Shown one piece after another: positions 25,624 through 35,568 of a DNA stretch of 47,862 nucleotides. The stretch's first letter is position 1, and each line of letters opens with the position of its first letter. The notes beneath the pieces were generated by a model, which did no database searches, was not told the DNA's origin, and worked only from the letters and a program-made list of their open reading frames with translations. Origin of the DNA: Myxococcales bacterium (lineage in GTDB: Bacteria > Myxococcota_A > Polyangia > Polyangiales > Ga0077539); the NCBI GenBank assembly GCA_013298625.1, contig JAAFIF010000077.1:1-47862 (forward strand). The letters are read 5' to 3'. Position numbers and translations under genes: made by a program.

Positions 25624-26120
25624 TGAGCGAAGCGCACCCCGGTTCTGCTCAGGCGATCCGCGCGCTGGTGATCACCGTCAGCGACTCGCGCGGAGAGAAA
25701 GAAGACCTCTCGGGCCCCGCGCTCAAAGAGCGCCTCGAAGCCGCGGGCGCCGCCGTCGCGCGCGTCGATCGCGTCAAGGACGAGCGCGACGAGATCGCCC
25801 GCATCGTCGCGAGCGCCGCGCTCTCGGGGGACTTCGACCTGATCGCCCTCACAGGCGGCACCGGAATCGCCCCGCGCGACGTCACCTACGAAGCCGTCGA
25901 GCCCCTGCTCGACAAGCGTCTCGACGGGTTTGGTGAGGCGTTTCGCAGGCTGTCCTGGGAGGAGGTCGGCGCGCGCTCGGTCCTCTCGCGGGCCGTCGCC
26001 GGCACGCGCGGCCGAGTGTTGATCGTCGCGCTCCCGGGCTCGACCAACGCCGTCAAGCTCGCCGTCGACAAGGTGCTCGCGCCAGTCATGGGCCACGCCG
26101 TCAAGCTCTTGAGAGGTTGA
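25623..26120 (+). CDS. mogA: molybdopterin adenylyltransferase
   Basis: A 165-residue MogA/MoaB-family protein that adenylates molybdopterin before metal insertion. Family marks are ALVITVSDSRGEKEDLSGPA (N-terminal strand and loop), DLIALTGGTGIAPRDVTYEA (the TGGTG nucleotide site, 77-81), and VLIVALPGSTNAVKLAVDKV (pterin-binding PGS loop). Length is normal for the family (about 165-195). ATG 25623 overlaps the stop of the permease gene, and moeA starts 5 bp after the stop. MoaB-type and MogA-type proteins cannot be told apart with certainty here. Confidence 0.92.
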   Translation: MSEAHPGSAQAIRALVITVSDSRGEKEDLSGPALKERLEAAGAAVARVDRVKDERDEIARIVASAALSGDFDLIALTGGTGIAPRDVTYEAVEPLLDKRLDGFGEAFRRLSWEEVGARSVLSRAVAGTRGRVLIVALPGSTNAVKLAVDKVLAPVMGHAVKLLRG

Positions 26121-26125
26121 ACCCC

Positions 26126-27343
26126 ATGCTCACCTTCGAACAAGCGCGCCTGCGCATCATCGACAGCGCACCGCGCCTCGCCACCGAGCGCGTGCTCGTT
26201 CAAGAAGCCGCAGGACGCGTCCTGCGCGAGCCCATCCTCTCGCCCGTCGACCTGCCGGGCTTCGACTACAGCGCGATGGACGGCTACGCCGTGCGCGTCG
26301 AGGACCTGCAGTCGGCCAGCGAGAACAGCGCCGTCGCGCTCACGGTGCGCGACGGCGAGAGCGCGGCGGGCGGAGAGGACCCGCCCGAGGTCTTGCCTGG
26401 GACGTGCGTGAGGATCTTCACCGGCGCGCGCCTGCCCGTCGGGGCGAGCGCGGTCGAGATGCAAGAGAACGTCGCGCGCGACGGCGCGATCGCCCTGATG
26501 AAACGCAGCATGACCGCGGGTCAGAACATCCGTCGCCGCGGCGAAGACCTCCGCGAGGGCGCCCTCGCGCTGCCTGACGGGCGCAGGCTGTCGCCCTCGC
26601 AGCTCTCGCTGCTGACCGCCCTCGGACGGGTGCGCGTGGCGGTCTCGCGGAGGCCCGTCGTGACCATCGTGGCGACGGGCGACGAGCTGCGCTCGCCCGA
26701 AGACCCCGCGCGGCCGGGCTCGGTGATCGAGAGCATCTCGCCGGGGCTCATGGCGTTCGTCGCGCAGTGCGGCGGGGACGCGAAGCTCGCGCCGATCGCG
26801 CGAGATCGGGTCGACGAGGTCTCGCACGCGATCGCCTCGGCCCTGGCCAGCAGCGACGTGGTTGTCACCATCGGCGGCGTGAGCGTGGGCGAGCACGATC
26901 ACGTGCGCACCGCGCTGGAGCGAGCTGGGGTCACCCTCGATTTTTGGAAGGTCGCCATCAAGCCCGGCAAGCCCATCGCCTTCGGCCACGCGGGCGCGAA
27001 GCGCTGGATTGGCCTGCCTGGCAACCCCGCCTCTGCGCTGCTGACGTTTACGCTCTTCGGCGCGCCGCTGCTGCGGGCGATGCAAGGGGACGCGCGCGCT
27101 GCGGCGCCCATCGTGACCGGAGCGCTCTCGCGTTCGGTCGCGCACGGGCTCGGTCGGCTCGAGTTCTCGCGGGCGACGCTCGACGAGCACGACGGGCCCG
27201 CGCGGGTCACCCCCCTCGTCGGGCAAGCGTCTGGCTCGGTCGTCTCGATGGCCGAGGCCGACGCGTACGTCCTGCTCGATCCAGAGAGAGCGCGCTACGA
27301 AGAGGGCGAGCTCGTGCGGGTGTTGAGGTTGCGCGATGTCTGA
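26126..27343 (+). CDS. moeA: molybdopterin molybdenumtransferase
   Basis: A 405-residue MoeA that inserts molybdate into adenylated molybdopterin. Visible signatures are LPGFDYSAMDGYAVRVEDLQ (the DNSAMDGY-like domain I motif), GTCVRIFTGARLPVGASAVE, NIRRRGEDLREG, IVATGDELRSPEDPARPGSV, VVTIGGVSVGEHDHVRTALE and RWIGLPGNPASALLTFTLF. The four-domain order is intact. ATG 26126 is favoured over TTG 26117 because GAGAGG at 26111-26116 is well spaced from it. The stop lies inside moaD (8-bp overlap). With mogA directly upstream, the last two cofactor steps are coupled. Confidence 0.95.
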   Translation: MLTFEQARLRIIDSAPRLATERVLVQEAAGRVLREPILSPVDLPGFDYSAMDGYAVRVEDLQSASENSAVALTVRDGESAAGGEDPPEVLPGTCVRIFTGARLPVGASAVEMQENVARDGAIALMKRSMTAGQNIRRRGEDLREGALALPDGRRLSPSQLSLLTALGRVRVAVSRRPVVTIVATGDELRSPEDPARPGSVIESISPGLMAFVAQCGGDAKLAPIARDRVDEVSHAIASALASSDVVVTIGGVSVGEHDHVRTALERAGVTLDFWKVAIKPGKPIAFGHAGAKRWIGLPGNPASALLTFTLFGAPLLRAMQGDARAAAPIVTGALSRSVAHGLGRLEFSRATLDEHDGPARVTPLVGQASGSVVSMAEADAYVLLDPERARYEEGELVRVLRLRDV

Positions 27344-27605
27344 GCACACGAATTCAAGCGAGACCGCGACGGTGCTCTTCTTCGCCGCCGCGCGCGACGC
27401 TGCCAAGGTGAGCGAGTGGCGCTGCCCGGTGGGCGAGGGCGAGACCGTGGCGTCCGTGCGCGCGCGGGTGTTCGCGCGGTTCGAAGGGCTGCGCGGCTGG
27501 GAGCGCGCGGTGCGCTTCGCGGTCGACGGCGAGTACGCGCGGGACGACGCGACGGTGCGCGCAGGCAGCGAAATCGCGGTGATTCCGCCGGTCGCTGGGG
27601 GCTGA
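27336..27605 (+). CDS. moaD: molybdopterin synthase small subunit
   Basis: An 89-residue ubiquitin-fold sulfur carrier. It begins with a strand (TATVLFFAAARDAAKVSEWR), has the usual GETVASVRARVFARFEGLRG helix, and ends in AVIPPVAGG; the Gly-Gly C-terminus is the site of thiocarboxylation. It pairs with the MoaE half of the fusion protein at the start of this cluster. The ATG overlaps the end of moeA by 8 bp. The activating MoeB is not in the window. Confidence 0.92.
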   Translation: MSEHTNSSETATVLFFAAARDAAKVSEWRCPVGEGETVASVRARVFARFEGLRGWERAVRFAVDGEYARDDATVRAGSEIAVIPPVAGG

Positions 27606-27738
27606 GCGCCGCGCGCCCCCCGTTGTGCGCCGTCGCCGCGCCGTGTGACACTGGTCAGCTACCCACCGTGTCCGACCAACGATCGAGCGCGCTGCGCTGC
27701 TTGCTGTTTCCGCGGTCGCCGTACGCGAGGAGCGCCTC

Positions 27739-29586
27739 GTGCTGAGCGACGAACCCGCGCCCCGCGCCCGCCGCCTCGGCTCGAGCCAGCTCCACGTGGC
27801 CGAAGAGCTCGCGCGGCTCGATCGCGCGCAGGCGCGGCTCTGCACGCACGGCGCGCTCGCCGCGGCGCGCGCCGCGCACGACGACGAGTCCATCGCGCTG
27901 TCCCTGATCCTGCACGCGAAGCTCAGCTTCGCCGAGCAGAGCTTCGCCGAAGCCCACTCGTTTGCGCTCGAAGCCGCGGTCGCTTCGCAGTGCGCCTCTC
28001 GCGCGGTTCAAGCGCGGGTGCTCGTCACGATCGCTGGCTTCTGGGCGCAGCTCGGCCGAGCTGAGGACGCGATCAACCCGCTCGAGGTCTCGCTCACGTT
28101 GCTCGGCAGCGAGGACGTCGAAGAGATCGCGCGCGTCGAGCTCGTGCTCGGCGTCCTGGTCGCGCAGCGAGGCGCGGTCGATGAGGGGATCGCGCGGCTG
28201 CGCGCGGCGCGGGCGCAGTTCTCGCAGCTCGCGCTCAAGCACCAGGCGATCGAGTGCTCGCACAACGAAGCGTGCGCGCTCATCGCGTCGGGCCGCTGCG
28301 CCGCGGGCCTCTTGCTCGCGCGCGAGACGCTCGCCGACTGCGTCGCCGCAGGAGAAACGCTGATGCGCGGGCACGTCGAGGCCAACGTCGTCGAGGCGCT
28401 CGTGCGCTTGGGGCGCTGCGGCGAGGCGCTGGCGTTCGCGCGCGTCGCCCTGAGCCGAGCAGACCTGCACGCGCGGGGCGCGGTCGACGTGCTGCGCTGG
28501 TGCGGCGCAGCGCAGGAGGGGTGCGGGTTGCTTCGGGGCGCGCGCGACACGTGGCTTCGCGCGCTGTCGATGAGCGAAGGGCTCAGCGCGGATCGAACGC
28601 GCGCGCTGCGTCAGCGCCTCGCGAGCGTGTGCCGCGCGCTCTCGCTCGCCGACGAGGCAGCCACGCACGAGCGCGACGCGGCGATCGACGCGCCCGGGGA
28701 CGACGCGGTTGGCTACTGGAGGCTGCGGACGATCGAGCTCATGACGGCCTACTGCAAGGTGCGGCCGATCGAGGCCCGCGGCGCTGCTGAGCACGCGCTG
28801 CTCCGGCGCTGGGACGCGGCGCACACCAGCGGCGACGCGCTGCACCAGCGGCTCGAGTCCACGCTGTCGCGAGGCGCACAGCAGGTGAGCTTCGATCCCG
28901 TCGTCGACCTGTCCTCGGGCGAAATGGTGGCCTTGCACGCGCACGGTCGGCTCCGCAACGAGCGCGGCGAGTCCGCGAATCGCAGCGAGTACGCGCTGTT
29001 GTTCGCCGCAGGAGCGGGCGTCTCGCTGCTCACCGAAGAGACGCTGGACGCTTGTTGCGCGGTGCTGGCCGCGCGTCGCGCTCGCGGAGCGATGTCGCTG
29101 CGAATGATCGTCGAGCTCGGCGCGGTCGAGGTCGAGCACGCGCTTTTCGTCTCGGTCCTTCGCGCGGCGCTCGAGACGTACGCGCTGGACGCATCGGCGC
29201 TGGAGGTTCAATGCGTCGGGCACCTGACGGGTCGGACGGCGAGCGCCCTCGGCGCGGTGCGCGCCGAGGGCGTGGCGGTGAGCACTCGGCTCGCGGCGAC
29301 AGAGGGGGTGGAGGCGCTCTCGTTGGTTGCGTTCGACGCGGTCGAGCTCGGCGGAGCGCTGATCGGGACGGTGACTGACAACGAGCGCGCGGCGATCGTT
29401 GTGCAATCGTTGCTCGCCGTGGCTCGGCGGCTCCACGCGCGCAGCCGCGGCGTCGGGGTCGACGACGAGGCTACGCTCGCTCGGCTGCGCTCGCTCGGCT
29501 GCGACGAGGCGCGCGGCGCGGCCGTGGGGCGACCGTTGAGCGCGGATGAGGCGATCGCGCTGTCGGACCCTCGAGCGCTCCGCTAG
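27739..29586 (+). CDS. TPR protein with degenerate EAL domain
   Basis: A 615-residue protein. Residues about 20-350 are helical TPR-like repeats (HGALAAARAAHDDESIALSL; AIECSHNEACALIASGRCAA; RDTWLRALSMSEGLSADRTR). Residues about 385-610 fit an EAL phosphodiesterase fold: VSFDPVVDLSSGEMVALHAH corresponds to the start with the Glu-Ala-Leu position, and LRSLGCDEARGAAVGRPLSA is the family's closing LRxLGCDxxQGYxxxxP motif. The EAL triplet itself reads ALH and the metal-binding acidic residues are largely missing, so it is unlikely to hydrolyse c-di-GMP and may act as a sensor or scaffold. The start is GTG 27739 after GGAG. No signal or membrane helix is seen. Transcription is probably separate from the moa cluster. 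Confidence 0.8.
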   Translation: MLSDEPAPRARRLGSSQLHVAEELARLDRAQARLCTHGALAAARAAHDDESIALSLILHAKLSFAEQSFAEAHSFALEAAVASQCASRAVQARVLVTIAGFWAQLGRAEDAINPLEVSLTLLGSEDVEEIARVELVLGVLVAQRGAVDEGIARLRAARAQFSQLALKHQAIECSHNEACALIASGRCAAGLLLARETLADCVAAGETLMRGHVEANVVEALVRLGRCGEALAFARVALSRADLHARGAVDVLRWCGAAQEGCGLLRGARDTWLRALSMSEGLSADRTRALRQRLASVCRALSLADEAATHERDAAIDAPGDDAVGYWRLRTIELMTAYCKVRPIEARGAAEHALLRRWDAAHTSGDALHQRLESTLSRGAQQVSFDPVVDLSSGEMVALHAHGRLRNERGESANRSEYALLFAAGAGVSLLTEETLDACCAVLAARRARGAMSLRMIVELGAVEVEHALFVSVLRAALETYALDASALEVQCVGHLTGRTASALGAVRAEGVAVSTRLAATEGVEALSLVAFDAVELGGALIGTVTDNERAAIVVQSLLAVARRLHARSRGVGVDDEATLARLRSLGCDEARGAAVGRPLSADEAIALSDPRALR

Positions 29587-29708
29587 GGGCCTCGCGGCGA
29601 ACGCGCAGCGCGATCGAGGTCCTCGGCGCGGCGGTGGTTGCGACGCGCGCTGCGCCGTCCGATGATCTCTCAGTGCGTCTGCGCAGGACGCCGAACGGTT
29701 CGCTGCCC

Positions 29709-30716
29709 ATGACACCACCGCCCACTTCGTTCGAAGACTCCGAGGTCGTCGCGAGCGACGACTCGCGCCCTCCCTCGACGCCGCCTCGCATTCGACTCGG
29801 GCTCGACCTGCGCTCGCGGCGACTGCGCACCACCAACCGCCTGGTGATCTACGTCGCTGGCGTCCCGTCGCTGGCGCTGATCACCGTGGGGATCTTGGTG
29901 ATGGCCACGGGGACGGGCGGCCGCGACGTGATCATGGGGATCTTGATCCTCGGGATGGCGCTCACCGTCGCCACGGCGGTGGTGGTCAGCTCGATCCTCA
30001 TCGCGCGCGAGGCCGAGCTCGCCCGCTTGCAGAGCGAGTTCGTCTCGCGCGTCTCGCACGATTTGCGCACGCCGCTGACGTCGATTCAGATGTTCGTCGA
30101 GACCCTGCAGCTCGGGCGCGCGAAGGACCCCGAGACCGCGCAGGCGTGCCTCGACGCGCTCGGACAAGAGACCTCGCGTCTGCTCGGGCTGGTCGATCGC
30201 CTGCTCGATTGGGCGCGGATCGAGAGCGCGCGGCGCATCTACGAGCCGCGCCGGTGCCGCGTCACGGCCGTCGTGCAAGAGGCGCTCGACGCGTTCGAGC
30301 TCGTGCGGATGCAGAGCGAAGTGGAGGTCGAGAGGGACGTGCCCAACGACCTGCCAGACATCGACGTGGACGCGAAGGCGATCGTGGACGCGCTGGGAAA
30401 TGTGCTGCAGAACGCCGCTCGATACTCGAAGCCGCCGCGCAAGGTCTGCGTGCGCGCGCGGCTGGTCAACGGGATGGTCGAGGTGTCCGTCGCCGACAAC
30501 GGGCCGGGCGTCGCGCCGAGCGAGCGCAAGAAGATCTTCGAGAAGTTCTATCGAGGTTCGGCAGCAAAAACGCAGGGAATCGTGGGTACGGGGCTCGGCC
30601 TCGCGATGGTGCGCGCGATCGTCGACGCGCACCGGGGGAGCGTTCGCGTCGAGCCCAACACGCCGAACGGCAGCGTCTTCATCGTGAGCCTGCCGCTCGC
30701 GGACACGCCGCACTGA
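29709..30716 (+). CDS. membrane sensor histidine kinase
   Basis: A 335-residue kinase. Two membrane helices (about residues 44-66 and 75-98) are joined by a very short loop, so no large periplasmic sensor exists and the signal is probably membrane-borne or cytoplasmic. The HisKA box follows directly (RVSHDLRTPLTSIQMFVETL, His117 the phosphosite), then the HATPase domain with N-box GNVLQNAARYSKPPRKV, G1 VADNGPGVAPSERKKIFEKF and G2 GTGLGLAMVRAIVDAHRGSV. ATG 29709 gives a sensible N-terminus; GTG 29634 is an alternative. The partner response regulator begins 59 bp downstream. Confidence 0.93.
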   Translation: MTPPPTSFEDSEVVASDDSRPPSTPPRIRLGLDLRSRRLRTTNRLVIYVAGVPSLALITVGILVMATGTGGRDVIMGILILGMALTVATAVVVSSILIAREAELARLQSEFVSRVSHDLRTPLTSIQMFVETLQLGRAKDPETAQACLDALGQETSRLLGLVDRLLDWARIESARRIYEPRRCRVTAVVQEALDAFELVRMQSEVEVERDVPNDLPDIDVDAKAIVDALGNVLQNAARYSKPPRKVCVRARLVNGMVEVSVADNGPGVAPSERKKIFEKFYRGSAAKTQGIVGTGLGLAMVRAIVDAHRGSVRVEPNTPNGSVFIVSLPLADTPH

Positions 30717-30775
30717 GCGCGATCGAGCCGAAAAGCTCGACGAATCTCAGGAAGGGTGTCATCTCTCGCGCGAGC

Positions 30776-31462
30776 ATGGCCGCCACGGTGTTGTTGGTCG
30801 AAGACGATCCGTCGATCCAAAAGGGGCTCGAGATGAACCTCAAGATCGACGGCCTTCGCGTGCTGTGCGCGAGCGACGGGATCGCCGCGGTGCGCGCGGT
30901 GCGCGCGGCGATGCCGGATCTCATCATCCTCGACTTGGGCCTGCCCGGCATGGACGGCTTCGACGTGCTGCGCGAGGTGCGCAAGGACGACTCGGACGTG
31001 CCGATCTTGGTGCTCTCTGCGCGCGCTTCGGAGGCCGAGAAAGTGCTCGGTCTCTCGCTCGGCGCGGACGACTACGTCACCAAGCCCTTCGGCCTCGCAG
31101 AGCTGCTCGCTCGCGTCCGCGCGCTGCTTCGTCGCAGCCGTCGTCGCACGTCGGCGTCGGTCGTGAAGTTCGGCCCGGTCGAGCTCGACGCCGAGGCGCG
31201 CGTGATGAAGGTCAACGGCGCCGAGATCGAAGTGACGGCGCTCGAGTTCGACCTGCTGAAGTACCTGACCGATCAGCCGATGCGCGCGGTGACGCGCGAG
31301 CAGATCATGCAGGCCGTGTGGGGCGCTGGGCACGCGGGCACGCCGCGGACGGTCGACAACTTCATCGCGAGGTTGCGCAGCAAAATCGGGGACGATCCTG
31401 CGGACCCGAAGTTCATCGAGACCGTGCGCGGCGTGGGGTATCGCTTCAATCCTTCGGGCTGA
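30776..31462 (+). CDS. OmpR/PhoB-family response regulator
   Basis: A 228-residue two-domain regulator. The receiver has the acidic pocket LLVEDDPS, phospho-acceptor Asp53 (LIILDLGLPGMDGFDVLREV), Ser/Thr switch in ILVLSAR and Lys103 (DDYVTKPFGLAELLARVRAL). The C-terminal winged helix (VEVTALEFDLLKYL-type; PRTVDNFIARLRSKIGDDPA; IETVRGVGYRFNPSG) binds DNA. It is the cognate partner of the upstream kinase. The last 17 bp overlap the convergent TIGR02757 gene. Confidence 0.95.
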   Translation: MAATVLLVEDDPSIQKGLEMNLKIDGLRVLCASDGIAAVRAVRAAMPDLIILDLGLPGMDGFDVLREVRKDDSDVPILVLSARASEAEKVLGLSLGADDYVTKPFGLAELLARVRALLRRSRRRTSASVVKFGPVELDAEARVMKVNGAEIEVTALEFDLLKYLTDQPMRAVTREQIMQAVWGAGHAGTPRTVDNFIARLRSKIGDDPADPKFIETVRGVGYRFNPSG

Positions 31463-32258
31463 AGCGCTTCGCGATCTCTGTGTGGCACAGGGCGAAGTCG
31501 AACTTCACGGGGTCCTCTGCGTCGAGCTCGGCCAGCGCCGCGGTGACCTCGAGCGCCGCGAGCCACGAGGCCGTGGGCCGCTCGGTCAGCGCCAGCGCCC
31601 TCGCGATCCTGTGCACGTGCACGTCGAGCGGAACGACCAACATCCTCGGCGCGATCGCTGCCAACCCGAGGTCCACTCCGTCGTCGGGGCGCGCGATCCA
31701 TCGGCAGAGCAGCGCGAGGCGCTTGCACGCGCTCTGCGCCTCGGGGTCTGGCAAGAGGTGCCGCTGGCTGCGCGAGAGCGCGTCGCCGAACGCAGCGCGA
31801 CGCAGCTCGCGCGTCCAGTGGACGAGCGCGGGCTTGAGCGAGCCTTCGCGCTGCGCCGCGTGCGCGAGGGGGACATAGAGCCCGTCGTGCTCGCGCTGCA
31901 TGGCGCCTGCGGCGAAGAGCAGCCCGGCGATGTCGCGTCCCACGAAGGTGCGGTGCACAAACGAGCCGAGCGCGCGCTCGAGCGCGGCCCGCGGCCACTC
32001 GCGCGCGGCGAGCGCCGGTCGATCACCGAGGCGATGGACCAAGAGCTCTTCGAGCTTGTTGGCGATGGTGGTGACGTTGCCGAACGCGAGCAGCGCCGAG
32101 ACGAGCGCGGCGATCTCGCGGTCTTCTCGGCGGGCGTAGCGGCGCGCGAAGCGAACGGGGTCGCGGGCGAGGGCGCTCGTGCGGTCGAGGGCGTGGTGCG
32201 TCGCGAGCACGCGGGCGAGGGCGGCGCGGCGCGCGTTCGTCGAGGGTGGCGTCGCCAT
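31446..32258 (-). CDS. TIGR02757 (DUF2400)-family protein
   Basis: A 270-residue soluble protein with the TIGR02757 pattern: DPVRFARRYARREDREIAAL near the N-terminus, VSALLAFGNVTTIANKLEEL, FVHRTFVGRDIAGLLFA, and the late segments RWIARPDDGVDLGLAAIAPR and LVVPLDVHVHRIARALALTE followed by DPVKFDFALCHTEIAKRF. The fold resembles HhH-GPD helices of DNA glycosylases (the VPLDVHVHRIA and KFDFALCH segments), but its function is unproven. The start codon is shared, on opposite strands, with the phosphoesterase gene (CCATGG at 32255-32260). The 3' end overlaps the response regulator gene by 17 bp. Confidence 0.92.
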   Translation of the reverse strand: MATPPSTNARRAALARVLATHHALDRTSALARDPVRFARRYARREDREIAALVSALLAFGNVTTIANKLEELLVHRLGDRPALAAREWPRAALERALGSFVHRTFVGRDIAGLLFAAGAMQREHDGLYVPLAHAAQREGSLKPALVHWTRELRRAAFGDALSRSQRHLLPDPEAQSACKRLALLCRWIARPDDGVDLGLAAIAPRMLVVPLDVHVHRIARALALTERPTASWLAALEVTAALAELDAEDPVKFDFALCHTEIAKRFSPKD

Positions 32259-33663
32259 GGTTGCGTGGGATATAGCCGATCGGTCCGTGCGATCGACCCA
32301 CGTTCGAACCGCGCTCGTCGCGCTGGCGCTGAGCGCGCTTCAAGCCGCGCGCGCCGACGCGCAGTCGGGCCTGCGCAAGGGGCCGTGGCTGATGGACCCG
32401 CGCGCGACCGAGATCACGGTGATGGCCGAGCGCGAGGTCCGCGGTCCGCTCTCGGTCACCGTGTGGCCCGACGATCTGCCCGGCGACGCTGCGGCGCACG
32501 GCGAGGGCGCGGTGAGCGTCGAGAGCGCCGAGCGGACAGCGCTGCACGAGGTGACCGTGCGCGGGCTGACGCCCGCGACGCGCTATCGGTACGCCGTGCG
32601 CGGAGAGGGAGTGGATGGCTATGGCGGGCGCTTCGCGACGGCGCCTGCGGGGGGAGAGTTCACGCCGTTTCGCTTCGCGATTTATGGGGACACGCGCTCG
32701 CGGGCGGGCTCGCACCGCGCGGTGGTGAGCGCGATCGCGCGCGAGGGCGCCGAGTGGGCGATCCACACGGGGGATCTCGTCGACGACGGCCGCGACGAGG
32801 ACCATTGGCAGCGCTTCTTCGAGATCGAAGGTGAGCTCTTGGCTTCGACGCCGATGCTTCCTGTGATCGGCAACCACGAGCTCTCGCGGCCGGGGTCGAG
32901 CGGCGTGGACTTGTACCGTCGCTACGTGCGCTGCGCGCCCAGCGCCGAGAGCCCGTCGCCCGAGCTCGACTACGCGTTCGCGTGGGGAAACGTTCATCTC
33001 GTGCTGGTCAACGCGTACGATGACTTCTCCGACGAAGGCACGGCGCAGTGGCTCGATCAGCGGCTCGCGGCTGCGCGGCGGGCGGCGGACGAGCACCGCG
33101 GATGGGTCCTGTTCGTCTCGCACTGGGGGCCGCGCTCGAGCGGTCCGCACGGGGACAACCGGCCCTTTCGTCGGGGTGAGGTCGTCACGATGCTGCGGCG
33201 TCACCGCGTCGACGCGACGATCGCGGGGCACGATCACTTGTACGAGCGCGGCGACGACCAGGGCCTGCGGTACATCGTGACGGGCGGCGGGGGATCGCCG
33301 CTGTATCGCCGGCGCTTCGAGCGCGATCACGCGCGCGTGGTCGTGAGCGAGCACCACTTCGTGCGGGTCGACGTCGAGAGCGAGCGGCTGGTGTTCACCG
33401 CAGTGCGTCCCGATGGCTCGGTGATCGATCGCTGCGGGTTGCGGCGGACAGGATGGGACTGTGACGGCGCGACGCGATCGCCCGCGTCGGGGCAGGGTTC
33501 GGTTTCGAGCGTCCCCGCTGCGGTGAATGACGCGGTCCAACGAAATTGTGGGTGCCGCGCGGTCGGGACATCCTTGCCGCACCGCGCAGAAATCGCGCGA
33601 TGGCTCGCGTTGGCGATGGTGTTCTGGGTGGGACGAAGGCGCAGAGAAACAGCGTCAACGTGA
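32257..33663 (+). CDS. purple acid phosphatase-like metallophosphoesterase
   Basis: A 468-residue exported enzyme. A signal sequence (HVRTALVALALSALQAARADA) leads into an Fn3-like N-terminal domain (residues about 45-130: TEITVMAEREVRGPLSVTVW; VRGLTPATRYRYAVRGEGVD). The calcineurin-type catalytic domain follows, with GDTRS (144-148), GDLVDDG (172-178), GNHE (205-208), VSHWGPRS and GHDHLYERG, giving a full dinuclear metal site. The last 65 residues, with a CDG segment and a late hydrophobic stretch (ARWLALAMVFWVGRRRR), resemble a C-terminal sorting or membrane tail, as in myxobacterial surface proteins (inference). GTG 32287 would also give a good signal peptide. ATG 32257 is listed because GAGGG lies about 10 bp before it. 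Confidence 0.88.
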   Translation: MVAWDIADRSVRSTHVRTALVALALSALQAARADAQSGLRKGPWLMDPRATEITVMAEREVRGPLSVTVWPDDLPGDAAAHGEGAVSVESAERTALHEVTVRGLTPATRYRYAVRGEGVDGYGGRFATAPAGGEFTPFRFAIYGDTRSRAGSHRAVVSAIAREGAEWAIHTGDLVDDGRDEDHWQRFFEIEGELLASTPMLPVIGNHELSRPGSSGVDLYRRYVRCAPSAESPSPELDYAFAWGNVHLVLVNAYDDFSDEGTAQWLDQRLAAARRAADEHRGWVLFVSHWGPRSSGPHGDNRPFRRGEVVTMLRRHRVDATIAGHDHLYERGDDQGLRYIVTGGGGSPLYRRRFERDHARVVVSEHHFVRVDVESERLVFTAVRPDGSVIDRCGLRRTGWDCDGATRSPASGQGSVSSVPAAVNDAVQRNCGCRAVGTSLPHRAEIARWLALAMVFWVGRRRRETAST

Positions 33664-33856
33664 ACTCTGTGTGTACGGTTTGACGCGGACGGGGGTACAA
33701 CTTGGCCCGCTGCAAAGCCCTCTCTCGACGCTCTGCGCAACGAGCGAGGCACCGAAGTGCGACGAGACCTTCGCGGTCTGTGACGCACCGTAGCGAAGAC
33801 AGACTTTTCAACAGCGGGCAAAGGCCCAACGACCACCGCCACCAACGGAGGCATTC

Positions 33857-35146
<1,290 letters not shown>

Positions 35147-35460
35147 GCGCCTGCTCTTCGTAGCGACAGCCTGCGGGGGGACAGCGAAGCCCGCTGGACG
35201 CACGGCCAGAGGGCGAGCCCTCGTCGCTGCCCGAGTTGTGCGTAGAGAAACAGTGGGGAAGCGGCCCGGAGCCCAAGGGCTCATGGTTACCCAAATTCTG
35301 CCTGGAAAAACACAGGCGAAGGGGCCCGCAGCCCAAGGGCTCATGGTTGCCCAAAAGCTGCGTGGAGAAACAGCGGCGAAAGTGCCCGGAGCCCAAGGGG
35401 CGTGCTCTCATCTCGCAGCTGCGTCTCGACGTAGAACTTGGGCAACGATGAGTTCCTCAG

Positions 35461-35478
35461 CCCAGGCTGTTGCCTGGG
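35461..35478. repeat. 7-bp stem hairpin inside the palindromic element
   Basis: CCCAGGC and GCCTGGG form a perfect 7-bp stem with a TGTT loop. It sits between the left repeat array and the larger hairpin at 35499-35568. Confidence 0.75.
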
Positions 35479-35498
35479 CGCACGTTGGCTGTGCCACG

Positions 35499-35568
35499 CG
35501 CAAGCGCGCCATCTTGATGGCGCGCGGAGGTCACGCGTGCGGCGCGCCATCAAGATGGCGCGCTTGCG
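35499..35568. repeat. 27-bp perfect inverted repeat (hairpin)
   Basis: Two 27-bp arms (35499-35525 and 35542-35568) are exact reverse complements, separated by 16 bp. The arm core, GCGCCATCTTGATGGCGC, is itself nearly self-complementary, so alternative cruciform or RNA folds are possible. It lies at the centre of the 619-bp palindromic element and could be its structural core or a strong bidirectional terminator for the convergent genes. Confidence 0.9.

Noticed and set aside
35236..35451. Short open frame encoding repeated PKGSWLPK peptides
   Set aside because: It arises from the 60-bp repeats (20 codons per unit), lacks a ribosome site, and similar frames occur on both strands.
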